From the IMG/VR virus record IMGVR_UViG_3300028388_002908, positions 1 through 23,645 of that record: a stretch of 23,645 nt of DNA; one strand, written 5' to 3'. Made by a program: the position numbers and the translations under genes. The notes below the pieces were generated by a model that saw only the letters and a program-made list of their open reading frames with translations, did not search any database and was not told the origin of the DNA. This stretch comes from a virus. Shown here in pieces: positions 8,229 to 15,782 of the stretch (within the stretch, counting starts at the first letter, position 1; every line of letters begins with the position of its first letter).

Positions 8229-9019
8229 ACTGAAAGCTCGGTGAAGTTGCTATAGGAAAATTCCTTTTCCAGGAAGTATCCTGTAAAATCAGCTGGTTTA
8301 TATCTAACACTCAGCCTATCCATAAACGCCCCGACTATAGGAGTGAAGTTAAAATTAACATTAGCCTCTCCTGGCTGAAAAACAAAATCTGGATCAATCT
8401 CTGCCATCAAATCTGCATGAGATGTACGTAAGTATTTTCCTTCCGGGGTACTAAACAGGATTTCATCCACCGCGTGGGGGTGCAGGCAATAATTAGCAAC
8501 ATTATCTGTCAATTCTAAGTTGTGTGCTCCTGTCGTTACAGGGATGCAGCAGGCAAAGCAACCGTCTTCTGAATACGCAACGGCCTGTGAGGTAGGAAGA
8601 ACTTGATTTGTAGCTATGTTGTTAACAAACGCTAGCCAGTGTGGATGCTTTACTGGCCTTAACTCTTCCACACCAGTTAACAGTGCAGGAGCCTCGCCAG
8701 GATTCAAAGCGCCATAATCCTCTGTGCCCCCCTCGTAAAATGGAATTGGTTTATTTTTTATAACAGGCTGTCCCTCAATATAGATTGTATACCCTGCTTT
8801 TCCGTTTACATCATTAGCATACCTCTCCCCGTGTACTATAACAAACACTAAGTTTTTCAAATCTCCTACAATAACAGTATTTATCAGCTTGGGCCAGGTA
8901 GCTTGGGCAGCAACTCCTTCTCCACGAGAAGTTTCAAACGCAGGGAACGGAGAAGTCCCTCCCGCTCCCATTGCATACCCATAGCTCCAAGCATAGTCTG
9001 TCAAGAAACTGGAAGTCAT
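8225..9019 (-). CDS. Probable C-terminal part of a frameshifted tail protein, 264 aa
   Basis: An AT-rich reading frame starts at ATG 9019, overlapping the previous ORF by 86 bases with no purine-rich ribosome site before it. It is in the same frame as the 554 aa ORF. The product is beta-rich and aromatic; it contains a Cys/His cluster, CFACC followed about 25 residues later by CLHPH, which could bind metal or form disulfides. No family is recognised. The missing ribosome site and a T6 run at the junction (minus strand 9029-9024) suggest it is the tail end of one protein with the two ORFs before it. Confidence 0.75.
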   Translation of the reverse strand: MTSSFLTDYAWSYGYAMGAGGTSPFPAFETSRGEGVAAQATWPKLINTVIVGDLKNLVFVIVHGERYANDVNGKAGYTIYIEGQPVIKNKPIPFYEGGTEDYGALNPGEAPALLTGVEELRPVKHPHWLAFVNNIATNQVLPTSQAVAYSEDGCFACCIPVTTGAHNLELTDNVANYCLHPHAVDEILFSTPEGKYLRTSHADLMAEIDPDFVFQPGEANVNFNFTPIVGAFMDRLSVRYKPADFTGYFLEKEFSYSNFTELSV

Positions 9020-9554
9020 CCATAAAAAATGGAGCTTTGTCCATGATCGGAATAGTGAGCGTTCCCTTCTTTCTCAAATCTGCTTCTAGTATATTTATCT
9101 CCATATACGCCGAGCATATGATTTTGTCAGTCCATGTCTCTTGTGAAACTTTGGAGGTAGTGTGAATCCCATAAATATCAGCTAGCTTATCTTCCCAAAC
9201 TTCTCCAGATTCCCACAAAAAGTACGGGTCTCTTGAGTCGTCTACACAGTTGCTCGCCGCGGTACAGTAAAGCTCTACAGTTATAAGATCCCCTTCTGAT
9301 ACATCCAAATCTCCTCTATCAGTAGCAAACTTCATATTTTTTCTTGCTATTGCAGCATCCGAATAATACCTTCCGCTCGTCCCAAAATAATCGTGAGCTT
9401 TAAGCACTACTCCTGAAAACTTACCACCAAGTGTAGATGAGGTATTTCGGCCAAACTCAGCCTCATAATAAACCAAGCCTGGTGTTTTTAACTGGCTGCG
9501 CAACTTAAACAAAGAGAGATCTTCTGAGTAATACTGTGCTGAGTAATCATCCAA
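8934..9554 (-). CDS. Probable middle part of a frameshifted tail protein, 206 aa
   Basis: The ORF can only start at TTG 9554 or much later, because TAA closes its frame a few codons upstream. The bases before TTG are a pyrimidine tract (cctccctccttt), the opposite of a ribosome site, so independent initiation is unlikely. The protein has ordinary, beta-leaning sequence with Tyr and Asp. It lies in the -1 frame relative to the 554 and 264 aa ORFs. Joining after the PPF of the 554 aa ORF and before WMTSSF of the 264 aa ORF gives continuous protein-like sequence. It may be read by frameshifting or reflect homopolymer sequence errors. Confidence 0.65.
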   Translation of the reverse strand: MDDYSAQYYSEDLSLFKLRSQLKTPGLVYYEAEFGRNTSSTLGGKFSGVVLKAHDYFGTSGRYYSDAAIARKNMKFATDRGDLDVSEGDLITVELYCTAASNCVDDSRDPYFLWESGEVWEDKLADIYGIHTTSKVSQETWTDKIICSAYMEINILEADLRKKGTLTIPIMDKAPFFMDDFQFLDRLCLELWVCNGSGRDFSVPCV

Positions 9555-11152
9555 AAAGGAGGGAGGACATTATCCCAGACAAAATTTGTGCCCAAAATAC
9601 TGCTTCTACAGACACTAGCTGGATGATAAAACTCATCGATCCTATGTTGTGCTATTCCTAATATTTTATTTCCTGTTTTATTAAAGCTCCATCTTGGTGT
9701 GGTTGTTATGTAATAGACACTAGCTGCACCTATACATGCGGAATTATAGGGTGCAGTTACAAGATTTGCCCAGTTAGAGTCGTAGACTTTTGTTGCCCAA
9801 TCCGGAAGAGGTAAAGGGGCGACACGCACAGTTCCATACATACCAAGTTCTTGGTCATCTGGAGTATCAAAAGTGTAGCTGTCTAAACGAATCTGATCGT
9901 CAAAAACTGTTTCTCCAAAAGTGTTCCAAAACCCAGGATCATCGCCTTGTAAGGCAAACTTAAAAAAATGTGGTCTCGGCAGCCACTGTTCTGCGACTGC
10001 TATATCCTCGCCCTTGTTTGCGGCGCCTGTATAAGATTTGACAGTGTTTGACAGCCCTTCGTGTAAAACATAGTTCCCTAAAATATCAACACCAGCAAGC
10101 CAACCTCTATTATCTCCCATATTTGGAATTTCAACAGAAGCCGATAAAGGAAACTTTTTTGCACCTGTGTGAGAAATTAAGTCAGGGAGAGGGAATGCAA
10201 ATATAAAGGTAGCACCAGGCTCCGGTTGTGTGTACTCTATTTGAAAAGCGTTAGTAAGTATCTTATCACTAAATACATAAAGTCCTAAATAATTTGCTAG
10301 CACTGGGCCAGTCATCAAAGGCTGAAAATCTACCGTATACCCTGAAGGAACAGCAGCTTTCCAGACACCAGCTGCATAAATAGTTGTTATTGGCTTGAGA
10401 TAAATATAATCCCCATTTACCTCTATAAAACTACGAGATACAGCAAAAGATGTAGTTATTGGATTTAGTTCTCTTGGCGCAGGGCTGTGCTCCAAAAAAG
10501 AGGTTACGGCAGCTATTTGTGGCTTTTGCGTAACATTAAAAATAGGAGTTGTTTGATTTCCTTCTATTGCTCCGAACTCATCCAAGCCGCTGAGTTCTGA
10601 GTTGTAAAAGTCGTTCTCAGAGCTTGCAAGCCCATGCTTATAACGAAGTTTCTCTTCTTCCCCAGTAAACAGATTAGTTCCAACAAACGGAGAATAATAC
10701 TCCAATGAACCGCATCTATAAGACAGCCAGTACGACAAATAAGGCTGTATGACTTGGTTGCCGTCGTTTGCAAACTCTCGGCAAATTTTGAGCGTTTTTC
10801 GTGCCCTGTTAAATTGCAGCCTATACCCGCGTATGTAATGCGTAGAGGGATCACCAGGAGGTCTTTCTGCTCCCCAGAAGTAAAACGTGTTGTATGCGTC
10901 GATTTCTGTTTCTATTCTTTGTTCTCTTGCAGTAATCCGAACAATATATCTGGGCATTCCTCCGGATTTGAGGTAGAATGCAGAAATTCTTGTCCCATCA
11001 GGCAGTGTGCGAATGGCATGTCCACTCTCTTGTGAAAGACGCTCAGTACGCACACGGACTTCTTCGCAGATTTCAAGAACTCTGCCTTCTAATGGACGGC
11101 CCCCAGAGTCCGTTCTGGGGCCGCGAACAATAAAGTTGTATGGATATGCCAT
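9488..11152 (-). CDS. Tail or fibre structural protein, N-terminal part, 554 aa as read
   Basis: ATG at 11152 shares its A with the preceding stop (TAATG), so translation is coupled. The protein is beta-rich with many Tyr, Phe and Trp, as in phage tail-tip or fibre proteins; I do not recognise a named family. Residues ~1-90 form a compact module (SGGMPRYIVRITAREQ). The last ~22 residues after VLPPF look unlike the rest and probably result from a lost frame at a T5 run (minus strand 9557-9553). Corrected for this and a second run near 9029, the three ORFs would make one protein of about 975 residues. AT content is higher than in the flanking genes. Confidence 0.85.
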   Translation of the reverse strand: MAYPYNFIVRGPRTDSGGRPLEGRVLEICEEVRVRTERLSQESGHAIRTLPDGTRISAFYLKSGGMPRYIVRITAREQRIETEIDAYNTFYFWGAERPPGDPSTHYIRGYRLQFNRARKTLKICREFANDGNQVIQPYLSYWLSYRCGSLEYYSPFVGTNLFTGEEEKLRYKHGLASSENDFYNSELSGLDEFGAIEGNQTTPIFNVTQKPQIAAVTSFLEHSPAPRELNPITTSFAVSRSFIEVNGDYIYLKPITTIYAAGVWKAAVPSGYTVDFQPLMTGPVLANYLGLYVFSDKILTNAFQIEYTQPEPGATFIFAFPLPDLISHTGAKKFPLSASVEIPNMGDNRGWLAGVDILGNYVLHEGLSNTVKSYTGAANKGEDIAVAEQWLPRPHFFKFALQGDDPGFWNTFGETVFDDQIRLDSYTFDTPDDQELGMYGTVRVAPLPLPDWATKVYDSNWANLVTAPYNSACIGAASVYYITTTPRWSFNKTGNKILGIAQHRIDEFYHPASVCRSSILGTNFVWDNVLPPFWMITQHSITQKISLCLSCAAS

Positions 11153-14100
11153 TATTCTGGCAAATACCAGGCCGGTGGCGTACCGCTAACTTCACCGGCA
11201 TAGCTGAAGGACGAAGACCCACTCAAACCAACACTTCCGCTTGTCCCCAAGTACACATCAGATGCATTGATAAATGCTTGAGATATGCCGGTCTGGAGCT
11301 GTGCGATTGTCTTCATCGTGTCCAGCACAGTGTCTAGGTGAATCTTGGCCCCTTGCAACTTGCCGTCAATAGTCAGCCGCAAAGCATCTTGCAACAACCG
11401 CTCTTGCTCAATCTTGAGCTTCTCGCCATCCACCTTGGCAGTAACCCAGCTGCTAAAAGCGTCCACCTTAGCCTTGATACCTGACCAGGCCGCCTCATAG
11501 GCTTGGACCTGTGAGTTGTACACATCAACCTTGAACTGCTCCTGCTTGATTGTATTCTCAAATTCGGCTGTCGCTCCCTGGACCTCGGCCTGGTAAATAG
11601 CAGCTTCGGTCTTGCCCTTTTCAGTAGCAATCCTTGCGCCCTCAATCTGGGCTTGCAAGTATCGCTGCTGGTAGTCCAACACGCGCTGCTGTTCCAAAGT
11701 CTTGTTAGTACGGTCTACATCCAGCTCAATTCTCTGGTTAGTCTGCGCCAGTTCCAGTTCCAACTTGGCCGACTCAAGCTGTGCTTGCAGCCTATCCCTT
11801 GCATACTGCAACTGATTCGCTTGGTCAAGCTGGACGTTGGTAGTCTGGGCCTGGAGGTCCGTGGTTTGATTAGCCCGCAACACTTCCAGTTGGACCTTGA
11901 CACCTTCGATCTGAGCTTGTAGCAAATTCCTTTGGTGTTCCAGCTCTCGTGTCTGCTCCAGCCTCCGGTTATTTAACTGAGCCTCAAGGTCCGTGCGCTG
12001 ATCTGCCTTCGCAGCATCCAGACCAAGCCTAGAGCCTTCAATCTGTGCTTTGAGCAAGTTGTCCTGATAGGAAATCCCAGTCTCAATTCCGATCTTCTGA
12101 TTCGCCAACAACCGCTCAAGCTCAGTACGCTGGTCAGCCTTCAAGGCATCCAACTGGATCTCCGTTCCCTTGATTTGAGCTTCCAACAGATTCTGCTGGT
12201 GCTGCAATTCCCTCTCTTGCTCCAACCGCTTATTCACGGTTTGGCGCTCAAGCTCAGTGGCTTGGTCTGCTTTGAGTGCCTCTATTCGCGCCTGGACTCC
12301 CTGCACCTGGGCTTGCAAGTTCCTTTCCTGCTCCTGCAACTTCCGCTGCTGTTCCAGCTGCTGGTTAACCCGCTGCTTCTCAAAGTCAATCTGCTGATCA
12401 GCTTTAAGTGCCTCAAGCTCCAATCGAGTCCCCTCGATCTGGGCCTGCAAAATATTCCGCTGATACTGCAATACCGCTTCCAGATCAGCTTTTTGGTTAG
12501 CGACCTGACGCTCAAGCTCAACCTGTTGGTCTGCCTTTGTTGCATCCAGCTGGATCTTGGCCCCATCAACCTGGGCCTGGAGCCGGTTGCGCTCGTACTG
12601 CAACTCCCTGTCCTGCTCCAAACGCTTGTTCGACAGTTGCTTTTCGAGGTCAACCTTCTGGTCAGCAATGTTTGCCTCCAGCCAGACTCTCGCACTATCT
12701 ACCTGCGCGCGTAGGTTGTTGCGCTGGTACTCAAGATCCTTGTCCAGGTTCAGCCTGCTATTCGTGCTTTGCCGCTGAAGCTCAACCGACTGATCCGCTT
12801 TGGCCGCATCTAACTGAAGTCGAGCAATCTCAATCTGAGCCTGAAGCGAGTTCCTCTCATACTCCAGCTCTCGCTCTTGTTCCAGTCGTCTGTTAGCTAG
12901 CTGCTGCTCCAGCTCCGTGCTTTGATCAGCCTTCAGTGCATCAATACGTGCGTTAAGCTGCTGCACCTGAGCCTGGAGATTATTCTTCTCATGCTCAAGT
13001 TCCCGCTCCTGTTCAGCCCGCTGATTTGCTAGTTGCCGGTCAAGATCAGTCTTTTGGTCGGCCTGCAGCGCAGACAACCTTAGTCTGGTGCCTTCGATCT
13101 GCGCTTGGAGGAAATTACGCTCGTATTCCAACTGCCTCTCTTGGGCGGCCCGTTGATTCGAGCTTTTAACCTCAAGATCCACCTGCTGGTCTGCGCGCAA
13201 AGCCTCAAGCCTGGTCTTTGCAGATTCGATCTGGGAGCTGAGCAAATTCTTTTGATACTCAAGCCCTCGTTCTTGCTCCAGCCGCTGGTTGGTAAGCTGG
13301 CGTTCTAAATCAGTACGTTGGTTTGCAACTCCTGCATCCAAGTTCAGACGAGCTGATTGCACATCCCTATTAACCTCTAACTCCTTAATGCCAAGCTCAG
13401 CCTGTACTCGCGCAGTTTCTGCCTTGAGCCGCTCTGCGTAAATCCTGACCCGTGCCTCAAGAATACTCGTTGCCGTATCCTGCTTGATTTTGTAGCCTTC
13501 CCACTCAGCAAGCCACACTCGGACACGCTGGTCATCGAGCTGGAGCTGTGCCCGCATTTGTTCCAGCTTATCCTTGTTCCGCTCAAACACCGTGCGAGCA
13601 ACTTCCAAGGACAACTTGTCTTTTTCGATCTGCAAACTCGCGGCCTGGAGATACAAATTATGCACCGCAATCCGAGCATTGTAGACCGTAACGAGCGCCT
13701 CATGGGCCTTGGCCGCAGCGGTAAGTGCTCGTCCTGCAATCTCATTGTGGAAGCTAATCCACATGCCCTCGAACGCAATTCCCTGCTTAACCCCTTCCCA
13801 CTTATCCTCCCGCCGCTGCACAGCTTCCTGAATCCCTTGCTCTAACCGCACGGAACTAAGCCGACTTTGAGCTTCTTGCTCGGCCTTATCCAGGCGCGCC
13901 AGCAAAGTCTCACTGGGCAGCCCGGTCATTCCCAGCGAAGCCGTCAGATTAAGAGCTTCCCACTCCTGCGACACCCGCTGCCGCTCAATATCATTAGCAG
14001 CCCGATCCCACAGCGCATCCCAAATCTGTGTCGGGACGATTAACTGGTTGTTCAGGACGTTTTGGATATTGATCTGAACATCGTCGCTGACCTTCGAGAT

Positions 14101-15507
14101 GTATTCAGGCTCCACATAGACAAACTCAGCAACGAGGTCATCAAGAGTAACATTAGGAACTTCCGAGATGAAAGTGGGAGCAACAAACTCTTCCAGGTCG
14201 GGAATTACGGTAGTGAGAATCGGCGCATCACCTGGCTCCCCGGACGTGTCTATGTCGTCAGAAGGAGGAGCAAAGGTCTGGAAAACAATGTCATCCTCAA
14301 CTTCAACAATAGCATCTGCTGTAATCGAGGGCACCCCAGTAGTTGGATCAACCGAGACTTGCAGGGTCTCAAAGGTAGTATCCAGATCTCCAACTGTGGG
14401 AACAGAAGCAATATCGTCCACGGTTGTTGCGGAGGTAGAAAACTCTGTATCGACCCCCGCCACACTTTGATTACTGGCAACCACAGCCGTTGGAGTTTTC
14501 GTGACTGTAATATCCTCGACCCCGGCGGCGACCCCAGGAACAACAGCCACATCATCTACACTGACTTGATTAGTCTGCGCTTGGCTGACAATTCCTTGAA
14601 CAGTCGCTATTGCGCCGACTTCGGAAACACTTGCCTGAACCGTATCGAAAGTGGAATCTACGTTGGCAACCGACAGGGTATCCTGCACATCATCCACTTC
14701 AACCAGAGAGGTTTCAAACTCCCCAACCTGTCCTACCAGAGGAATACCGGATACAGTCTGGGCGACAACAGTTGACAGCTCAAACGAGGTGTCCAGCGAA
14801 GCAACAGACTGAACATTCTCTATATCATCGACCAAGACATTAGTCAGGGTAAAGTCTGTGTCAATATCAGCCAGTGTGGGGATGTTGAGAATCTCGTCAA
14901 CGCTGATCTCGGTAGTCTCAAACGACGTATCCAGGCTGGGGATGGTAGCAATCTCTCCGATCTCAGTTGTCGGCACAAGCGAAGTCGTGAAGGATGTGTT
15001 GATACCTTGAACCGACTCCGTTGCTGTAATGTCGGCAACAGAGACAGCCGTAGTTTCAAAAGAAGTATCCAGCCCCTCGATTGTGGTAGGGTCTACAGTG
15101 CCATTGCCAAACTCTGCCAGATAAGCCTCGACGCCGGTCGTTGTGTTGATGTCAGAGACGGTAATGTAGCTGAGATTTACTGTGGATGTACTGAAGTTGG
15201 TGTCCACATTATCGACGCTGGGAACCCCCGGCGCATTGTACGTGGCACTTGTGCTCACAGTAGGTGGAAGCGGCTGCTCCGGATATGCGTCGATCAAAGA
15301 TTCAAATTCAGGAATAACAAGTTCCTGAAGCTGAAACACAGGCACATAGTCGTTGATATACGGCAACCTTTGGTTGATCTGGTTGACCGTATCTTCAGCC
15401 AGCTGCTCTAGCCAGTTAGTTGTTTGGTCGGTGTACTGTGCTGCATAATTGCTATAATCCTTTATTTGGTCCAGCACGGCATCAAGTTGCTCGGAGTAGT
15501 AAGACAT
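11152..15507 (-). CDS. Large fibrous coiled-coil virion protein, 1451 aa
   Basis: ATG at 15507 follows AGGA at a 6-base spacing. The protein has five sections: a helical, Tyr/Gln-rich head (1-80); 23-residue beta-type repeats (about 98-395); a mixed, partly acidic neck (400-480); a long helical rod (about 480-1370) whose core is 13 tandem 44-residue repeats (729-1300); and a Gly/Ser-rich end with AYGEV-like small beta sequence and WYLPE. It has no signal peptide. The build suits a long tail or head fibre, or a scaffold-length determinant; a tape measure is possible but the N-terminal beta repeats and late gene position argue against it. The exact role is unknown. Confidence 0.92.
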   Translation of the reverse strand: MSYYSEQLDAVLDQIKDYSNYAAQYTDQTTNWLEQLAEDTVNQINQRLPYINDYVPVFQLQELVIPEFESLIDAYPEQPLPPTVSTSATYNAPGVPSVDNVDTNFSTSTVNLSYITVSDINTTTGVEAYLAEFGNGTVDPTTIEGLDTSFETTAVSVADITATESVQGINTSFTTSLVPTTEIGEIATIPSLDTSFETTEISVDEILNIPTLADIDTDFTLTNVLVDDIENVQSVASLDTSFELSTVVAQTVSGIPLVGQVGEFETSLVEVDDVQDTLSVANVDSTFDTVQASVSEVGAIATVQGIVSQAQTNQVSVDDVAVVPGVAAGVEDITVTKTPTAVVASNQSVAGVDTEFSTSATTVDDIASVPTVGDLDTTFETLQVSVDPTTGVPSITADAIVEVEDDIVFQTFAPPSDDIDTSGEPGDAPILTTVIPDLEEFVAPTFISEVPNVTLDDLVAEFVYVEPEYISKVSDDVQINIQNVLNNQLIVPTQIWDALWDRAANDIERQRVSQEWEALNLTASLGMTGLPSETLLARLDKAEQEAQSRLSSVRLEQGIQEAVQRREDKWEGVKQGIAFEGMWISFHNEIAGRALTAAAKAHEALVTVYNARIAVHNLYLQAASLQIEKDKLSLEVARTVFERNKDKLEQMRAQLQLDDQRVRVWLAEWEGYKIKQDTATSILEARVRIYAERLKAETARVQAELGIKELEVNRDVQSARLNLDAGVANQRTDLERQLTNQRLEQERGLEYQKNLLSSQIESAKTRLEALRADQQVDLEVKSSNQRAAQERQLEYERNFLQAQIEGTRLRLSALQADQKTDLDRQLANQRAEQERELEHEKNNLQAQVQQLNARIDALKADQSTELEQQLANRRLEQERELEYERNSLQAQIEIARLQLDAAKADQSVELQRQSTNSRLNLDKDLEYQRNNLRAQVDSARVWLEANIADQKVDLEKQLSNKRLEQDRELQYERNRLQAQVDGAKIQLDATKADQQVELERQVANQKADLEAVLQYQRNILQAQIEGTRLELEALKADQQIDFEKQRVNQQLEQQRKLQEQERNLQAQVQGVQARIEALKADQATELERQTVNKRLEQERELQHQQNLLEAQIKGTEIQLDALKADQRTELERLLANQKIGIETGISYQDNLLKAQIEGSRLGLDAAKADQRTDLEAQLNNRRLEQTRELEHQRNLLQAQIEGVKVQLEVLRANQTTDLQAQTTNVQLDQANQLQYARDRLQAQLESAKLELELAQTNQRIELDVDRTNKTLEQQRVLDYQQRYLQAQIEGARIATEKGKTEAAIYQAEVQGATAEFENTIKQEQFKVDVYNSQVQAYEAAWSGIKAKVDAFSSWVTAKVDGEKLKIEQERLLQDALRLTIDGKLQGAKIHLDTVLDTMKTIAQLQTGISQAFINASDVYLGTSGSVGLSGSSSFSYAGEVSGTPPAWYLPE
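11608..13323 (-). repeat. 13 tandem 44-residue coiled-coil repeats (132-base coding period)
   Basis: Residues 729-1300 of the 1451 aa protein divide exactly into 13 units of 44 residues without an indel. Gln at unit position 2, Asn at 12, Leu at 28 and Gln at 31 are kept in all 13, and Leu or Phe at position 6 in nearly all. Each unit splits into four 11-residue blocks, as in hendecad coiled coils. Codons differ widely between units, so the array is old and selected on protein sequence. Confidence 0.9.
14323..15216 (-). repeat. About 11-12 imperfect 23-residue repeats in the 1451 aa protein
   Basis: Units follow VxxLDTSFxTxxVSVDDIxxxPx, with DT(S/D/E)F and V(D/S)(D/E)(I/V) as landmarks. Several units are exactly 23 residues, others 21-28. 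Alternating Val/Thr/Ser and acidic positions suggest repeated beta strands, possibly a stacked solenoid preceding the coiled-coil rod. Confidence 0.75.
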
Positions 15508-15509
15508 GG

Positions 15510-15782
15510 CTATTCCTCAGGCAAAATGTTCTCGCTTTCAGGGGTAACAAAGACGTTAATGGAGAATAACCACTCTGTCCCTTCCTCATCAAGTTTTGCG
15601 CGGGTTATGGTTAGCTTTTCTGGTTTTTGATCTGCGGGCAACAGGCTTCCGTACCAAAGTGTGTGCATCAGAATTGCGTAAAAACACTGCCTCCAATCGC
15701 CAGATACAGCATCTGCCTGTGCGGCAGTAAGCGGAACTTTCTTCAAATCCACTAAAGAAAAGCTAGCATTTCCCAAACTCAC
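15510..15782 (-). CDS. Small virion-type protein, 90 aa, paralogue of the 106 aa protein
   Basis: The gene starts at GTG 15782, inside the last 20 bases of the 798 aa gene. Its product shares FSLxDL, ADAVSGDWR, ILxHT, KPxKLTI and a closing V(F/Y)(V/T)(T/S)xxSE pattern with the 106 aa protein at 19353-19033, so the two are paralogues. It is short, soluble and has no membrane segment. Each copy sits directly upstream of beta-rich structural genes, so it may be an adaptor, assembly factor or minor tail component. The family name is not known to me. Confidence 0.85.
   Translation of the reverse strand: MSLGNASFSLVDLKKVPLTAAQADAVSGDWRQCFYAILMHTLWYGSLLPADQKPEKLTITRAKLDEEGTEWLFSINVFVTPESENILPEE

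Noticed and set aside
8225-11152. Programmed -1 frameshift as the certain explanation of the split ORFs
   Set aside because: The T runs lack a full slippery heptamer with matching A-site pairing, and a second compensating shift would be needed; sequence error or mutation is as likely, so it is kept only as one option.
12282-12695. 137 aa minus-strand ORF inside the coiled-coil gene, and similar Arg/Ser-rich ones (11373-11645, 13377-13778)
   Set aside because: Out-of-frame readings of the 1451 aa gene with high Arg and Ser typical of shifted Gln/Glu/Leu codons.
12175-12714. Plus-strand Leu-rich ORF that looks like a membrane protein
   Set aside because: Antisense of Gln/Glu-rich coiled-coil codons reads as Leu-rich; no start signal and no neighbour on that strand.
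11608-13323. CRISPR-like or satellite DNA repeat
   Set aside because: The 132-base period is a protein repeat in one frame; DNA copies are divergent and there are no identical short repeats with unique spacers.
14062-14775. Plus-strand 237 aa ORF with many Asn, Arg and Ile
   Set aside because: Antisense shadow of the 23-residue repeat region of the 1451 aa gene; its own repeated look comes from that.
11152-15507. Calling the 1451 aa protein a tape measure
   Set aside because: Length and helices fit, but the beta-repeat front, Gly/Ser end and position among late tail genes do not, and no membrane segments are visible.
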